64,000 nucleotides of DNA from assembly GCA_963848085.1 (NCBI GenBank), contig CAWKCE010000005.1, positions 496,001 through 560,000 of the forward strand. Reading direction: 5' to 3'. Under the pieces are notes generated by a model. That model saw only the letters and a list, made by a program, of their open reading frames with translations. It searched no databases and had not been told where the DNA came from. Position 1 is the stretch's first letter, and the number at the start of each line of letters is the position of its first letter. Made by a program: the position numbers and the translations under genes. The DNA is from CAWKCE01 sp032127035. Its GTDB lineage: Bacteria > Actinomycetota > Actinomycetes > JAHEKZ01. This document shows positions 1 to 9,832 of this stretch, in pieces.

Positions 1-156
1 GTCGGCCGCCTCGGGCTTGATGCGCACGTCGAGCAGCTGCAGCGAGCCAGTGACCGTCACCTCGACCAGTCCACCGCCCGCGGAACCGTCGAAACGTTGG
101 TCCATCATCTGCTGTGCTTGGGCCAGCAGCCCCGACAGGTCAGGCATCTCCGTCAC
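1..156 (-). CDS. ybaB: YbaB/EbfC nucleoid-associated protein, N-terminal part (cut by window edge)
   Basis: Small DNA-binding nucleoid-associated protein of the YbaB/EbfC family, of which only the first ~52 codons are in the window. From a GTG (156; an in-frame ATG lies three codons later) the peptide has a helical Leu-Ala-Gln-Ala-Gln-Gln-Met stretch followed by a Gly-rich Ser-Ala-Gly-Gly-Gly-Leu-Val turn and a beta strand, the usual YbaB pattern. It lies directly downstream of dnaX on the same strand, the conserved dnaX-ybaB-recR order. The rest runs off the left edge. Confidence 0.85.
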   Translation of the reverse strand, partial: MTEMPDLSGLLAQAQQMMDQRFDGSAGGGLVEVTVTGSLQLLDVRIKPEAAD

Positions 157-208
157 TGCCGATCCTCTCCTCACCACTCGTGCGCTCGCCGGCCGGTCGA
201 ACGTCAGG

Positions 209-2194
209 TCAGTCGTGCTCGATCTCACCGATCACCTTGCCGCCCAACTGCTGCGCAACGAGGTCATGGCCGCTGAGCCCAGTGTCGTCGGCATCGGCGT
301 CGTCCGCGTCGACCGACTCGTCTACCGGCGGGTCGTCGGCCCTGCCGCGACCGACGGCCGGGCCGTCGACCTTGGCGGCCTCGGCCCGAGCCTCCGCCGC
401 CGAGGCCGGCACCGGCTTGCTGGCGGCCCGGGGCGTGGGTGGGGCTGGTGCGGCGCCGCCGCCCGGCCCCGAGGGGTCGAGAACGGCGACCACCGTGACG
501 TCGACGCCGAGAACGTCGATGACGGACTGCCGCACCAGCTCGTCCTTGCCGCCGCTGGCGAACGCCTTGACCGACCCCGGGTCGGACAAGCCGATCGTGA
601 GCTGCGAGGTGTCGATGTCCATCACCTGGGACTTCTCGAACAGCATCATCCAGACGGCCCGACGGTGCTCCTTGACCCGGTCGAGGACCGACGGCCACAG
701 CCGCCGCACCTCGTGCAGGTCCATTCCCGCACTGCCCCGTTCCGGCACACCGGCCTTCTCGCTCGGCTCTCCAGAGGTTTCGGGACCCGACGCAGGCGGC
801 GCCGGCATGACCTCCGACTCCGGGCTTGGCTGCACTGGCGGCTCAGCCGGTACCGACTGCTCGGTCGAGCCCGTTGAGGGGACCGGTGCGCCGGCAGATG
901 GGACGGAGTGGGCCTGGGTGGTCGCGTCGGGGGCAGGCGCCGGCGCGGGAGCCGGCTGCCGCTGGGGAGCCCGCCGAGACGAGGCTGCGGGCTCGGTGCG
1001 CTCGGGCTGCTCCGGTGGGGGCTTGTCGCCGGCGATCTGCAGCCGGCGCTCCAGGCGGTCCAGGCGGGCGCCGAGACCGACGTCGGACGCGCCGGCGGCC
1101 GGCAACAGCAGCTTGGCGCAGACCAGCTCGAGCTGCAGCCGCGGAGCGGTGGCGCCGCGGAGCTCGGTGAGCGCCGTCGCCACGAGGTCGGTGGAGTGGG
1201 TCAGCCGGGGCAGGCCCAACCGGTCGGCCTGGGCGGCCATCCGCTCCTGCTGGTCGTCCGGCGCGGCCACCAGCTGCTGCGAGAACGCGTCGGGGACCGC
1301 GGCCACGATCACGAGGTCCCGCAAGCGCTGCATGACGTCCTCGAGGAAGCGCCGGGGCTCCTGGCCGGAGTCGATCACCGCGTCGACCGCACCGAACACC
1401 GCAGGCCCGTCCGAGGCGGCGAACGCGTCGACGAACTCGTCCAGCAGCGCCGCTGGGGTGAAACCCAGCAGCTGAACGGTGCCCTCGTAGGTGACTTCGT
1501 CGCCGACCGACCCACCGATCAGCTGGTCAAGGACGGACAACGAGTCGCGGACCGACCCGGCCCCCGCCCGCACGACCAACTGCAGGACGCCCGGCTGGAC
1601 GGTGATCCCCTCGTGCCCGCAGACGACCTCGAGGTAGGTCTCCAACGACCGGGACGGCACCAGCCGGAACGGGTAGTGATGGGTGCGGGACCGGATCGTG
1701 CCGATGACCTTGTCGGGCTCAGTGGTGGCGAACACGAACTTGATGTGGGAGGGCGGCTCCTCGACGAGCTTCAGCAGGGCGTTGAAGCCCTCCTTCGAGA
1801 CCATGTGCGCCTCGTCGATGATGTAGATCTTGAACCGCGACGACGCCGGTGCGTAGAAGGCGCGCTCCCGCAGGTCTCGGGCGTCGTCGACCCCGCCGTG
1901 GCTGGCGGCGTCGATCTCGATGACGTCGATGCTGCCCGGTCCGCCGCGAGCAAGATCCCGGCAGCTCTGGCACTCACCACACGGCTCTGGACCCGGACCC
2001 TGCTCGCAGTTGAGGCAGCGGGCCAGGATGCGGGCCGAGGTGGTCTTGCCACAGCCCCGTGGTCCGGAGAACAGGTAAGCGTGGTGGACCCGGTCCTGCC
2101 TCAGCGCCTGCTGCAGGGGACCGGTGACGTGGTCCTGTCCGATGAGGTCGCCGAACCGCTCCGGGCGGTAGCGGCGGTACAGGGCCTGGGACAC
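209..2194 (-). CDS. dnaX: DNA polymerase III subunit gamma/tau
   Basis: Clamp-loader ATPase of the replicative polymerase. With the GTG at 2194 the protein begins Val-Ser-Gln-Ala-Leu-Tyr-Arg-Arg-Tyr-Arg-Pro, the normal DnaX N-terminus (661 aa); an upstream in-frame GTG at 2251 would add 19 unusual residues. Walker A GPRGCGKT is at about 44-51, the zinc-module cysteines at 63, 72, 75 and 78, Walker B DEAH at 127-130, and a sensor-1 motif FATTEPDK near 155. The C-terminal third is a Pro/Ala-rich linker and a tau-like domain. I see no slippery A-run that would give a separate gamma by frameshifting. SRP RNA lies upstream and ybaB downstream, both on the same strand. Confidence 0.97.
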   Translation of the reverse strand: MSQALYRRYRPERFGDLIGQDHVTGPLQQALRQDRVHHAYLFSGPRGCGKTTSARILARCLNCEQGPGPEPCGECQSCRDLARGGPGSIDVIEIDAASHGGVDDARDLRERAFYAPASSRFKIYIIDEAHMVSKEGFNALLKLVEEPPSHIKFVFATTEPDKVIGTIRSRTHHYPFRLVPSRSLETYLEVVCGHEGITVQPGVLQLVVRAGAGSVRDSLSVLDQLIGGSVGDEVTYEGTVQLLGFTPAALLDEFVDAFAASDGPAVFGAVDAVIDSGQEPRRFLEDVMQRLRDLVIVAAVPDAFSQQLVAAPDDQQERMAAQADRLGLPRLTHSTDLVATALTELRGATAPRLQLELVCAKLLLPAAGASDVGLGARLDRLERRLQIAGDKPPPEQPERTEPAASSRRAPQRQPAPAPAPAPDATTQAHSVPSAGAPVPSTGSTEQSVPAEPPVQPSPESEVMPAPPASGPETSGEPSEKAGVPERGSAGMDLHEVRRLWPSVLDRVKEHRRAVWMMLFEKSQVMDIDTSQLTIGLSDPGSVKAFASGGKDELVRQSVIDVLGVDVTVVAVLDPSGPGGGAAPAPPTPRAASKPVPASAAEARAEAAKVDGPAVGRGRADDPPVDESVDADDADADDTGLSGHDLVAQQLGGKVIGEIEHD

Positions 2195-2299
2195 CTGCGA
2201 AACCCTAGTCGCCGGTACCGACCGCACGTCACCGGTCGAGCGGCCAGGCACACCCAGCTGGTGCGGTGCGGCCCGGCCGTCGCGTGGCCCGCCGCAGAG

Positions 2300-2391
2300 G
2301 TGACCCCCCGCGCACCCGCCAGAGCCCGCCTACCCTTGCTGCCTTCCGGCCCTGGGGGAGTTCAGTGGGGTAACGCCGCACGAGGGGTCGC
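2300..2391 (-). ncRNA. ffs: small signal recognition particle RNA (4.5S-type)
   Basis: The RNA component of the signal recognition particle. On the minus strand the conserved SRP helix-8 sequence is present (GGCCGGAAGGCAGCAAGGGU around 2335-2352), followed by the GGCGGGCUCUGG segment typical of actinobacterial SRP RNA. The ends pair: GACCCCUCGUGC (2389-2378) with GCGCGGGGGGUC (2313-2302), a 12-bp closing stem with G-U pairs. The exact transcript ends are inferred from that stem. Its place just upstream of dnaX is common in actinobacteria. Confidence 0.9.
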
Positions 2392-2575
2392 TGCCCATGT
2401 TACCCCCAGCACCCTGACCACCTGGCGTGGTCATGTCGTCGACACCGGGCGGTAGACCACCCGATCCCGACAGCACCGCCACCACCGGTCGACGATCACG
2501 CCGGCATTCATCTGTTGGCGTCCTTCCGCCGCGTGTACAACTGACCCCAAGGGGCAACGTCAACCGGAGGCGGGA

Positions 2576-2992
2576 ATGACCGACTACAAGGCGCTGGCAC
2601 AGCAGATGTTCGATGACGTGCGTGCCGGAAGTGACATCGACGCGGCTATCGAGAAGTACATGGCCGAGGACTTCGTCGAGCACGAGGCGATCCCGGGCAT
2701 GGACAACACGCGAGAGACTCCACGCCGGCTCTTCAAGATGATGCACGTGGGGTTCCCCGACCTGCACATCGTGGTGCACGACATGCTGCAGGACGGCGAC
2801 AAGGTCGTCGCCCGCATCTCGTTCGTCGGAACCCATCAGGGCGAGTTCATGGGCCTGCCCGCCAGCGGGAACGCCGTCGACATCAACGCCATCGACATCA
2901 TGCAGTTCCGCGGGGACAAGGTTGTTGCCCACTGGGGCGTGATGGACAACGCGGGCGCAATGGCACAGATGGGGGCAGCGCCGCCCGGCTAG
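2576..2992 (+). CDS. SnoaL-like / NTF2-fold ester cyclase family protein
   Basis: A 138-residue single-domain protein with the SnoaL/NTF2-like cone fold. It opens with a helix, has Tyr-Met-Ala-Glu-Asp-Phe-Val-Glu-His (about 23-31), then Phe-Pro-Asp-Leu (58-61) and the strand pair Val-Val-Ala-Arg near 77-80, which match the 'ester cyclase/SnoaL' pattern. Family members are polyketide cyclases, isomerases or uncharacterised enzymes, so the substrate is unknown. A GGAGG ribosome-binding site lies just before the ATG. The gene stands alone, with no biosynthetic neighbours. Confidence 0.8.
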   Translation: MTDYKALAQQMFDDVRAGSDIDAAIEKYMAEDFVEHEAIPGMDNTRETPRRLFKMMHVGFPDLHIVVHDMLQDGDKVVARISFVGTHQGEFMGLPASGNAVDINAIDIMQFRGDKVVAHWGVMDNAGAMAQMGAAPPG

Positions 2993-3048
2993 TTCACGAG
3001 GGCGGCCCATAGGCCGACCGGCCCTCCGCGGCAGATACCATCGGCCGC

Positions 3049-3136
3049 GGAGGATTCGCCTAGTGGCCTATGGCGCACGCTTGGAAAGCGTGTTGGGTGC
3101 AAGCCCTCGGGGGTTCGAATCCCCCATCCTCCGCCA
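3049..3136 (+). tRNA. tRNA-Ser(GGA)
   Basis: Complete class II serine tRNA. The acceptor stem GGAGGAU (3049-3055) pairs with AUCCUCC (3126-3132), the discriminator G is 3133 and CCA is encoded at 3134-3136. The anticodon loop UUGGAAA (3081-3087) carries GGA at 3083-3085. A long variable arm and the GGUUCGAAUCC T-arm are present. It reads UCC/UCU codons. Confidence 0.97.
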
Positions 3137-3168
3137 CGTTGGGCAGCGCCGCGGCAGGAAGGTCGCGG

Positions 3169-4701
<1,533 letters not shown>

Positions 4702-4738
4702 GTTCTGAGCGTAGTGCTGCACTGACTACCCTGCCGGG

Positions 4739-5317
4739 GTGAGCATGTTCACCCCGATCGGCGCGGGAGGGCACGGCCCCGTCCACCGGCGGAGCTGGCC
4801 TCGCATCGTCGCCGCGCTCCTCGTGGTGGCTCTCATCGCCGGGCTGGGGGTCGCTGGCTACTGGTGGTTCATCGGCGGTGGCAGTGACGACCGTGGAGCC
4901 GCCACCACCCCATCACCGACCGCGTCCTGCCGGACCCCCCAGGCCCGACTGCCCGACCCCCTCCCACCGCGCCGCCAGGTGGAGGTCGAGGTCCTCAACG
5001 GCACCGATCGCAGCGGGCTGGCCACTCAGACTGCCGACGAGCTGGCGGTAGCGGGCTTCGACGTCGTCGCGTACGGCAACGCCGACCGGACCGTGGACGG
5101 GGTCGGCCGAGTCACCTACGCGAAGGGTGACCTCGCCTCCGCGGTGGTCGTCGCGTCGTACTTCCCGGGCATGACCCTGAGGCGGGTGGACCGCAACACC
5201 GGTGGTGTCGTGACAGTGACCCTGGGCGCGGACTTCGACCAGCTGGCAACGACTCGCGAGGCGAAGGACAACGTTGCCACCGTCGCGGTGCCGACGCCGC
5301 CGCCCGTCTGCGACTAG
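4739..5317 (+). CDS. LytR C-terminal-domain membrane-anchored protein
   Basis: 192 aa with a short basic cytoplasmic N-terminus, one transmembrane helix (about 22-45), a Thr/Pro-rich linker and an extracytoplasmic LytR_C domain (about 78-165) containing the hallmark VEVLNGT and 'GLA...ADELAVAGFDVV' pattern. Such domains accompany cell-wall-polymer ligases (LytR-CpsA-Psr) but here stand alone, so the role is inferred to be at the envelope. GTG start at 4739; an ATG two codons later is also possible. Its stop is shared with that of hutI on the other strand through the palindrome CTAG (5314-5317). Confidence 0.82.
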   Translation: MSMFTPIGAGGHGPVHRRSWPRIVAALLVVALIAGLGVAGYWWFIGGGSDDRGAATTPSPTASCRTPQARLPDPLPPRRQVEVEVLNGTDRSGLATQTADELAVAGFDVVAYGNADRTVDGVGRVTYAKGDLASAVVVASYFPGMTLRRVDRNTGGVVTVTLGADFDQLATTREAKDNVATVAVPTPPPVCD

Positions 5318-6498
5318 GCCGAGCCCCACCCCGGCGACAGGGCTACCCCGCCACGCCAGACTCCCCGCACGAGCGGGACCCCCGGCCGGTAAGACAGGTG
5401 GACGAACGAGGGTGCATCCAGGACCGCCAGGTCCGCCGCTGCACCGACGCCGAGGTGCCCCACGTCAGCCCGCCGCAGGGCGCGGGCGCCACCGGCAGTC
5501 GCCGACCAGACGGCCTCGGCCGGGGTCATCCGCATCTCGCGCACGGCCAAGGCGATAGCCAGCGGCATCGACGTGGAGTAGCACGAACCGGGGTTGCAGT
5601 CGGTCGCCAGAGCGACGGTCGCACCGGCGTCGATCAGGCGCCGCGCGTCCGGGTAGGCCGACCGCGTCGAGAACTCGACCACCGGGAGCAAGGTGGCGAC
5701 TGTGCTCGAGCTCGCCAGGGCTGTCACATCCTCGTCGGACAGGTGCGTGCAGTGGTCGGCCGACGCCGCTCCCAGCTCCACCGCCAGCTGGACGCCGGGA
5801 CCCGGTCCCAGCTGGTTCGCGTGTACCCGTGCCCCCAGCCCAACCGCCATCCCCGCTGCCAGCACGGAACGCGCCTGGTCGCCGTCGAAGGCGCCGCGCT
5901 CGCAGAACACGTCGACCCACCGGGCGTGCGGAGCGCAGGCGGTGAGCATGTCGCCGACCACCAAGGCGACGTAGTCGTCCGGCGCCCAGCCCTCCGGGAC
6001 GACGTGTGCCCCGAGGTACGTGGTCTCGGACGTGAGCCGCTGCGCAACCTCAAGGGCCCGACGTTCGTCGGTCACGGTCAGGCCGTACCCGCCCTTGATC
6101 TCGACGGTCGTGATCCCCTGCCGAGCCATTTCGTCCACCAGGCGGCGAGCATTCGCCCAGAGCTCGTCGTCGGTGGCGGCGCGCGTCGCCGCAACGGTGG
6201 AGCGGATCCCGCCGGCCGAGTAGGGCTGACCAGCCATCCGGGCCGCGAACTCCGCCGAGCGGTCGCCAGCGAACACCAGGTGGGCGTGGCTGTCGACGAA
6301 ACCGGGCACAACAGCGCAACCGCCAACATCCACCCGCTCGTCGGTGGCAGGAGCATCAGCGGCGAGTCCGACCCACTGCACGACGCCCGCGTCCACCACG
6401 ACGGCAGCCTCGACCAGCAGGCCGAGGGGCGACCCGTCACCGAGGCTCGGATCGTTGGTCACCAGCTCACCGATGCCGGTGACCAACGTGGACGTCAT
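5314..6498 (-). CDS. hutI: imidazolonepropionase
   Basis: Hydrolyses 4-imidazolone-5-propionate to N-formimino-L-glutamate, the third step of histidine degradation. It is a 394-aa amidohydrolase-superfamily protein with the metal motif GFVDSHAHLVFAG, the GADHCTHL-like segment (here AASADHCTHLSD) and the ATDCNPGS substrate loop. The ATG at 6498 is preferred, four bases after the hutU stop, so the two are surely co-transcribed. It is the last gene of hutH-hutU-hutI. Its stop codon overlaps the converging LytR_C gene. Confidence 0.96.
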   Translation of the reverse strand: MTSTLVTGIGELVTNDPSLGDGSPLGLLVEAAVVVDAGVVQWVGLAADAPATDERVDVGGCAVVPGFVDSHAHLVFAGDRSAEFAARMAGQPYSAGGIRSTVAATRAATDDELWANARRLVDEMARQGITTVEIKGGYGLTVTDERRALEVAQRLTSETTYLGAHVVPEGWAPDDYVALVVGDMLTACAPHARWVDVFCERGAFDGDQARSVLAAGMAVGLGARVHANQLGPGPGVQLAVELGAASADHCTHLSDEDVTALASSSTVATLLPVVEFSTRSAYPDARRLIDAGATVALATDCNPGSCYSTSMPLAIALAVREMRMTPAEAVWSATAGGARALRRADVGHLGVGAAADLAVLDAPSFVHLSYRPGVPLVRGVWRGGVALSPGWGSA

Positions 6499-6502
6499 GT
6501 CG

Positions 6503-8170
6503 TCACCCTTCCCGCATCGGCACCCGCACGCCACGCTCGACCGCGACATCCACTGCTCGGTCGTAACCGGCGTCGACATGTCGGATGACGCCCATGCCTG
6601 GGTCGACGGTGAGCACCCGGCGGATCTTCTCGGCGGCCAGGTCGGTGCCGTCGGCGACCGTCACCTGCCCGGAGTGGATCGAGCGACCGATACCCACGCC
6701 CCCACCATGGTGGATCGACACCCACGAGGCCCCGGACGCGGTGTTGACCAACGCGTTGATCAGCGGCCAGTCGGCGATGGCGTCCGACCCGTCGATCATC
6801 CCCTCGGTCTCCCGGTACGGGGACGCCACGGAGCCGCAGTCCAGGTGATCGCGACCGATCACGATCGGCGCCTGGATGGTGCCGTCGGCCACCAGCTCGT
6901 TGAAGCGGGCGCCGGCCTTGTCACGCTCGCCGTAGCCGAGCCAGCAGATGCGGGCCGGCAGGCCCTGGAAGGCCACCTGGTCCTGTGCCTTCCGGATCCA
7001 CCGATGGAGCTTGTCGTCGTCCGGGAACAGGTCGAGCACGGCCTTGTCGGTCGCCGCGATGTCTCGCGGGTCGCCGGACAGCGCGACCCATCGGAACGGC
7101 CCCTTGCCCTCGCAGAACAGCGGACGGATGTACGCCGGGACGAATCCCGGGAAGTCGAAGGCTCGGCCGAAGCCCCCAAGCCGGGCCTCGTCACGGATGG
7201 AGTTGCCGTAGTCGAACACCTCGGCACCGGCGTCCATGAACCCGACCATCGCCTCCACGTGCTTGGCCATCGAGGCGCGAGCCCGGTCGGTGAACTCCTC
7301 GGGCTTGGCAGCGGCGTACTCGTGCCAGTCCTCGACCGACACTCCCTCCGGCAGGTACGACAATGGGTCGTGCGCCGACGTCTGGTCGGTGACGGCGTCG
7401 ACCTCGACGCCGCGCCGGAGCAGCTCGGGGAGCACCGCCGCGCAGTTGCCGACGAGTCCGACCGACAGCGCCCGACGGTCACGCTTGGCGGCCAGGCAGC
7501 GATCCACGGCATCGTCGAGGTTGTCACTCACCTCGTCCAGGTACCGGTCGTGGACGCGGCGCTCCAGGCGGCTGCGGTCGACGTCCACGACCAGGCACAC
7601 CCCGTCGTTCATCGTCACGGCCAACGGCTGGGCGCCGCCCATCCCCCCGCAGCCACCGGTCACCGTCAACGTCCCGGCGAGCGTCCCGCCGAAGCGCTTG
7701 TCGGCCACCGCGGCGAAGGTCTCGTACGTGCCCTGCAGGATTCCCTGAGTCCCGATGTAGATCCACGACCCCGCGGTCATCTGCCCGTACATGGTCAGCC
7801 CGAGCTGCTCCAGCCGCCGGAACTCGGGCCAGGTGGCCCAGTCACCGACGAGGTTCGAGTTGGCGATGAGCACCCGCGGCGCCCACTCATGGGTCTGGAA
7901 CACCCCGACCGGCCGTCCGGACTGGACGAGCATCGTCTCGTCGTCCTTCAGCGTGCGGAGGGTCCGCACCAGTGCGTCGAAGGATGCCCAGTCCCGGGCC
8001 GCCTTCCCGGTCCCTCCGTAGACGACCAGATCGTCGGGGCGCTCGGCCACCGCCGGGTCGAGGTTGTTCATCAGCATGCGCAGGGCAGCCTCCTGCGGCC
8101 AGCCCTTGCAGGACAGCTGCGTGCCGCGGGGCGCGGAGACGGGGCGGGGGCCGGGAGCTGAAGTGGTCAT
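6503..8170 (-). CDS. hutU: urocanate hydratase
   Basis: Converts urocanate to imidazolone propionate with a tightly bound NAD+. It has 555 aa, the normal family length, and near-invariant motifs are readable: GTQGILQGTYETF, the glycine-rich GGCGGMGGAQP and the C-terminal HHGGGVGIGRSIHSG. It is the middle gene of the hut operon, 40 bp after hutH and 4 bp before hutI, on the minus strand. Confidence 0.98.
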   Translation of the reverse strand: MTTSAPGPRPVSAPRGTQLSCKGWPQEAALRMLMNNLDPAVAERPDDLVVYGGTGKAARDWASFDALVRTLRTLKDDETMLVQSGRPVGVFQTHEWAPRVLIANSNLVGDWATWPEFRRLEQLGLTMYGQMTAGSWIYIGTQGILQGTYETFAAVADKRFGGTLAGTLTVTGGCGGMGGAQPLAVTMNDGVCLVVDVDRSRLERRVHDRYLDEVSDNLDDAVDRCLAAKRDRRALSVGLVGNCAAVLPELLRRGVEVDAVTDQTSAHDPLSYLPEGVSVEDWHEYAAAKPEEFTDRARASMAKHVEAMVGFMDAGAEVFDYGNSIRDEARLGGFGRAFDFPGFVPAYIRPLFCEGKGPFRWVALSGDPRDIAATDKAVLDLFPDDDKLHRWIRKAQDQVAFQGLPARICWLGYGERDKAGARFNELVADGTIQAPIVIGRDHLDCGSVASPYRETEGMIDGSDAIADWPLINALVNTASGASWVSIHHGGGVGIGRSIHSGQVTVADGTDLAAEKIRRVLTVDPGMGVIRHVDAGYDRAVDVAVERGVRVPMREG

Positions 8171-8210
8171 CGCTGCTTCCTGTCGGTAGTGGCGGTTCGG
8201 GAGTCCGAGG

Positions 8211-9749
8211 TCAGTCGAGGGCGCCGGTCACGGTCTCGACGGCCCGGGTGAGCGAGCCGTCGCACACGATGTGCCGGACGGCTTCGATGTCCGGAGCCAG
8301 GAAGCGGTCCGGACCCGGGCCCTGCGCGACGGCGCGCACGGCGGTGCGAGCGGCACCGGTGCCGGCCGCCGGCTCCAGCGGCGCGCGCAGGTCGAGCGCC
8401 CGTGCTGCGCTGAGAACCTCCACGGCGAGCACGCGTCCAACCGCGTCGACGGCGCGCACCAGCTTGCGTCCAGCGGACCAGCCCATGGAGACGTGGTCCT
8501 CCTGCATCCCCGAGGTGGGGATGGAGTCGACGCTTGCCGGCACCGCAAGCCGCTTCAGCTCGCTCACCAACGATGCCTGGGTGTACTGGGCGATCATGTG
8601 CCCGGAGTCCACACCGGGGTCGTCGGCAAGGAACGGCGGCAGTCCGTGCGACCTGGTGACGTCGAGCATGCGGTCGGTTCGTCGTTCGCTGATCGACGCC
8701 AGGTCGGCAGCGACGATCGCCAGGAAGTCGAGTGCGTAGGCGATCGGCGCGCCGTGGAAGTTGCCGTTCGACTCCACCCGCCCGTCGTCCAGGACGACCG
8801 GGTTGTCGACGGCGGACGCCAGCTCGCGTGCGGCTACCAGCTCGGCGTACGTCACCGTGTCGCGAACGCCTCCAGCCACCTGCGGCGAGCAGCGCAGGGA
8901 GTACGCGTCCTGGACACGCGTGTCCCCTTCGCGGTGGGAGGAGACGATCGGGGAGCCGGCAAGCAGACGGGTGATGTTCGCCGCTGACGCAGCCTGGCCG
9001 GGGTGCGGACGCAGGGCTTGGATGTCCGCGGCGAAGACGCGGTCGGTGCCGAGCAACGCCTCGACGCTCATGGCAGCGGCGATGTCCGCCGCTTTCAGCA
9101 GGCCCCGCAGGTCGTGGCAGGCGAGGACCAACATGCCGAGCATGCCGTCGGTCCCGTTGATCAAGGCCAGCCCCTCCTTGGCGGACAGCTGGACCGGCGC
9201 CAGCCCGGCCGCGGCCAGCGCGGACCCGCCGTCCATCAGGTCCCCCGCCGCGTCCCTCACCTCTCCCTCGCCGATCAGTGCCAGCGCGCAGTGGGCCAGC
9301 GGGGCGAGATCGCCGGAGCACCCCAGGGATCCGTACTCGCGCACCACCGGCGTGATGCCGGCATTGATCAGGGCCGCGTAGGACTGGGCGGTCGACACGC
9401 GGACGCCGGTGTGTCCCGTGGCCAGCGTGTGCAGCCGCAGCAGCATCAGGGCCCGCACCACCTCGCGCTCGACCTCCGGCCCGGAGCCCGCGGCGTGCGA
9501 CCGCACCAGGGAGCGCTGCAGCGTGTCGCGCAGCTCGGCCGGAATGTGGCGGGTGGCGAGGGCGCCAAAGCCGGTCGAGACGCCGTAGGCGGGACGCGCA
9601 CCGGCCGCCAGGACGTCGATGTGCTCACGGGCGCGGGCCAAGGCGGCCAGCGCCTCGTCAGTCAGCACCACCGGAGCACCGTCGCGGGCAACCGCCACGA
9701 CGTCAGAGGCGGGCAGCGCGGTGGGGCCGACGGCGACAGGTGAGGTCAT
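8211..9749 (-). CDS. hutH: histidine ammonia-lyase (Cys-Ser-Gly MIO triad)
   Basis: Deaminates L-histidine to urocanate, the entry step of histidine degradation. With the ATG at 9749 it is 512 aa. The active-site YGVSTGFG segment is at 55-62. The electrophilic MIO cofactor normally forms from Ala-Ser-Gly, but here the triad at 144-146 reads Cys-Ser-Gly (codons 9312-9320) in the context SLGCSGDLAPL. Streptomyces HutH proteins, as far as I recall, have the same triad, so it is probably a lineage trait and not a defect. First gene of hutHUI. The palindrome at 9803-9820 lies 53 bp upstream. Confidence 0.97.
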   Translation of the reverse strand: MTSPVAVGPTALPASDVVAVARDGAPVVLTDEALAALARAREHIDVLAAGARPAYGVSTGFGALATRHIPAELRDTLQRSLVRSHAAGSGPEVEREVVRALMLLRLHTLATGHTGVRVSTAQSYAALINAGITPVVREYGSLGCSGDLAPLAHCALALIGEGEVRDAAGDLMDGGSALAAAGLAPVQLSAKEGLALINGTDGMLGMLVLACHDLRGLLKAADIAAAMSVEALLGTDRVFAADIQALRPHPGQAASAANITRLLAGSPIVSSHREGDTRVQDAYSLRCSPQVAGGVRDTVTYAELVAARELASAVDNPVVLDDGRVESNGNFHGAPIAYALDFLAIVAADLASISERRTDRMLDVTRSHGLPPFLADDPGVDSGHMIAQYTQASLVSELKRLAVPASVDSIPTSGMQEDHVSMGWSAGRKLVRAVDAVGRVLAVEVLSAARALDLRAPLEPAAGTGAARTAVRAVAQGPGPDRFLAPDIEAVRHIVCDGSLTRAVETVTGALD

Positions 9750-9802
9750 GTGCCCATGAAAGGGGTCCGCCGCACCGGTGTCTGCGCCCCGGGATGAGAA
9801 AC

Positions 9803-9820
9803 TGTCCGGGATACCGGACA
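9803..9820. promoter_or_regulatory. perfect inverted repeat between hutH and the IclR gene: candidate HutR operator
   Basis: TGTCCGG-GATA-CCGGACA: 7-bp perfect arms around a 4-bp spacer, in the 83-bp gap between the divergent hutH and IclR starts. Its core TCCGGGATACCGGA resembles the 14-bp HutR site I recall for the IclR-type hut regulator of Corynebacterium resistens (TCTGwwATwCCAGA). It is placed to control both promoters, 53 bp from hutH and 12 bp from the regulator. Confidence 0.7.
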
Positions 9821-9832
9821 CCAGGAGCGCCG

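Noticed and set aside
209..2194. programmed frameshift producing separate gamma and tau
   Set aside because: I see no A-rich slippery heptamer or suitable hairpin in the dnaX coding sequence.
6344..8161. 605-codon open frame opposite hutU
   Set aside because: Antisense to an unmistakable urocanate hydratase; long antisense frames are common at this GC content and the translation has no family features.
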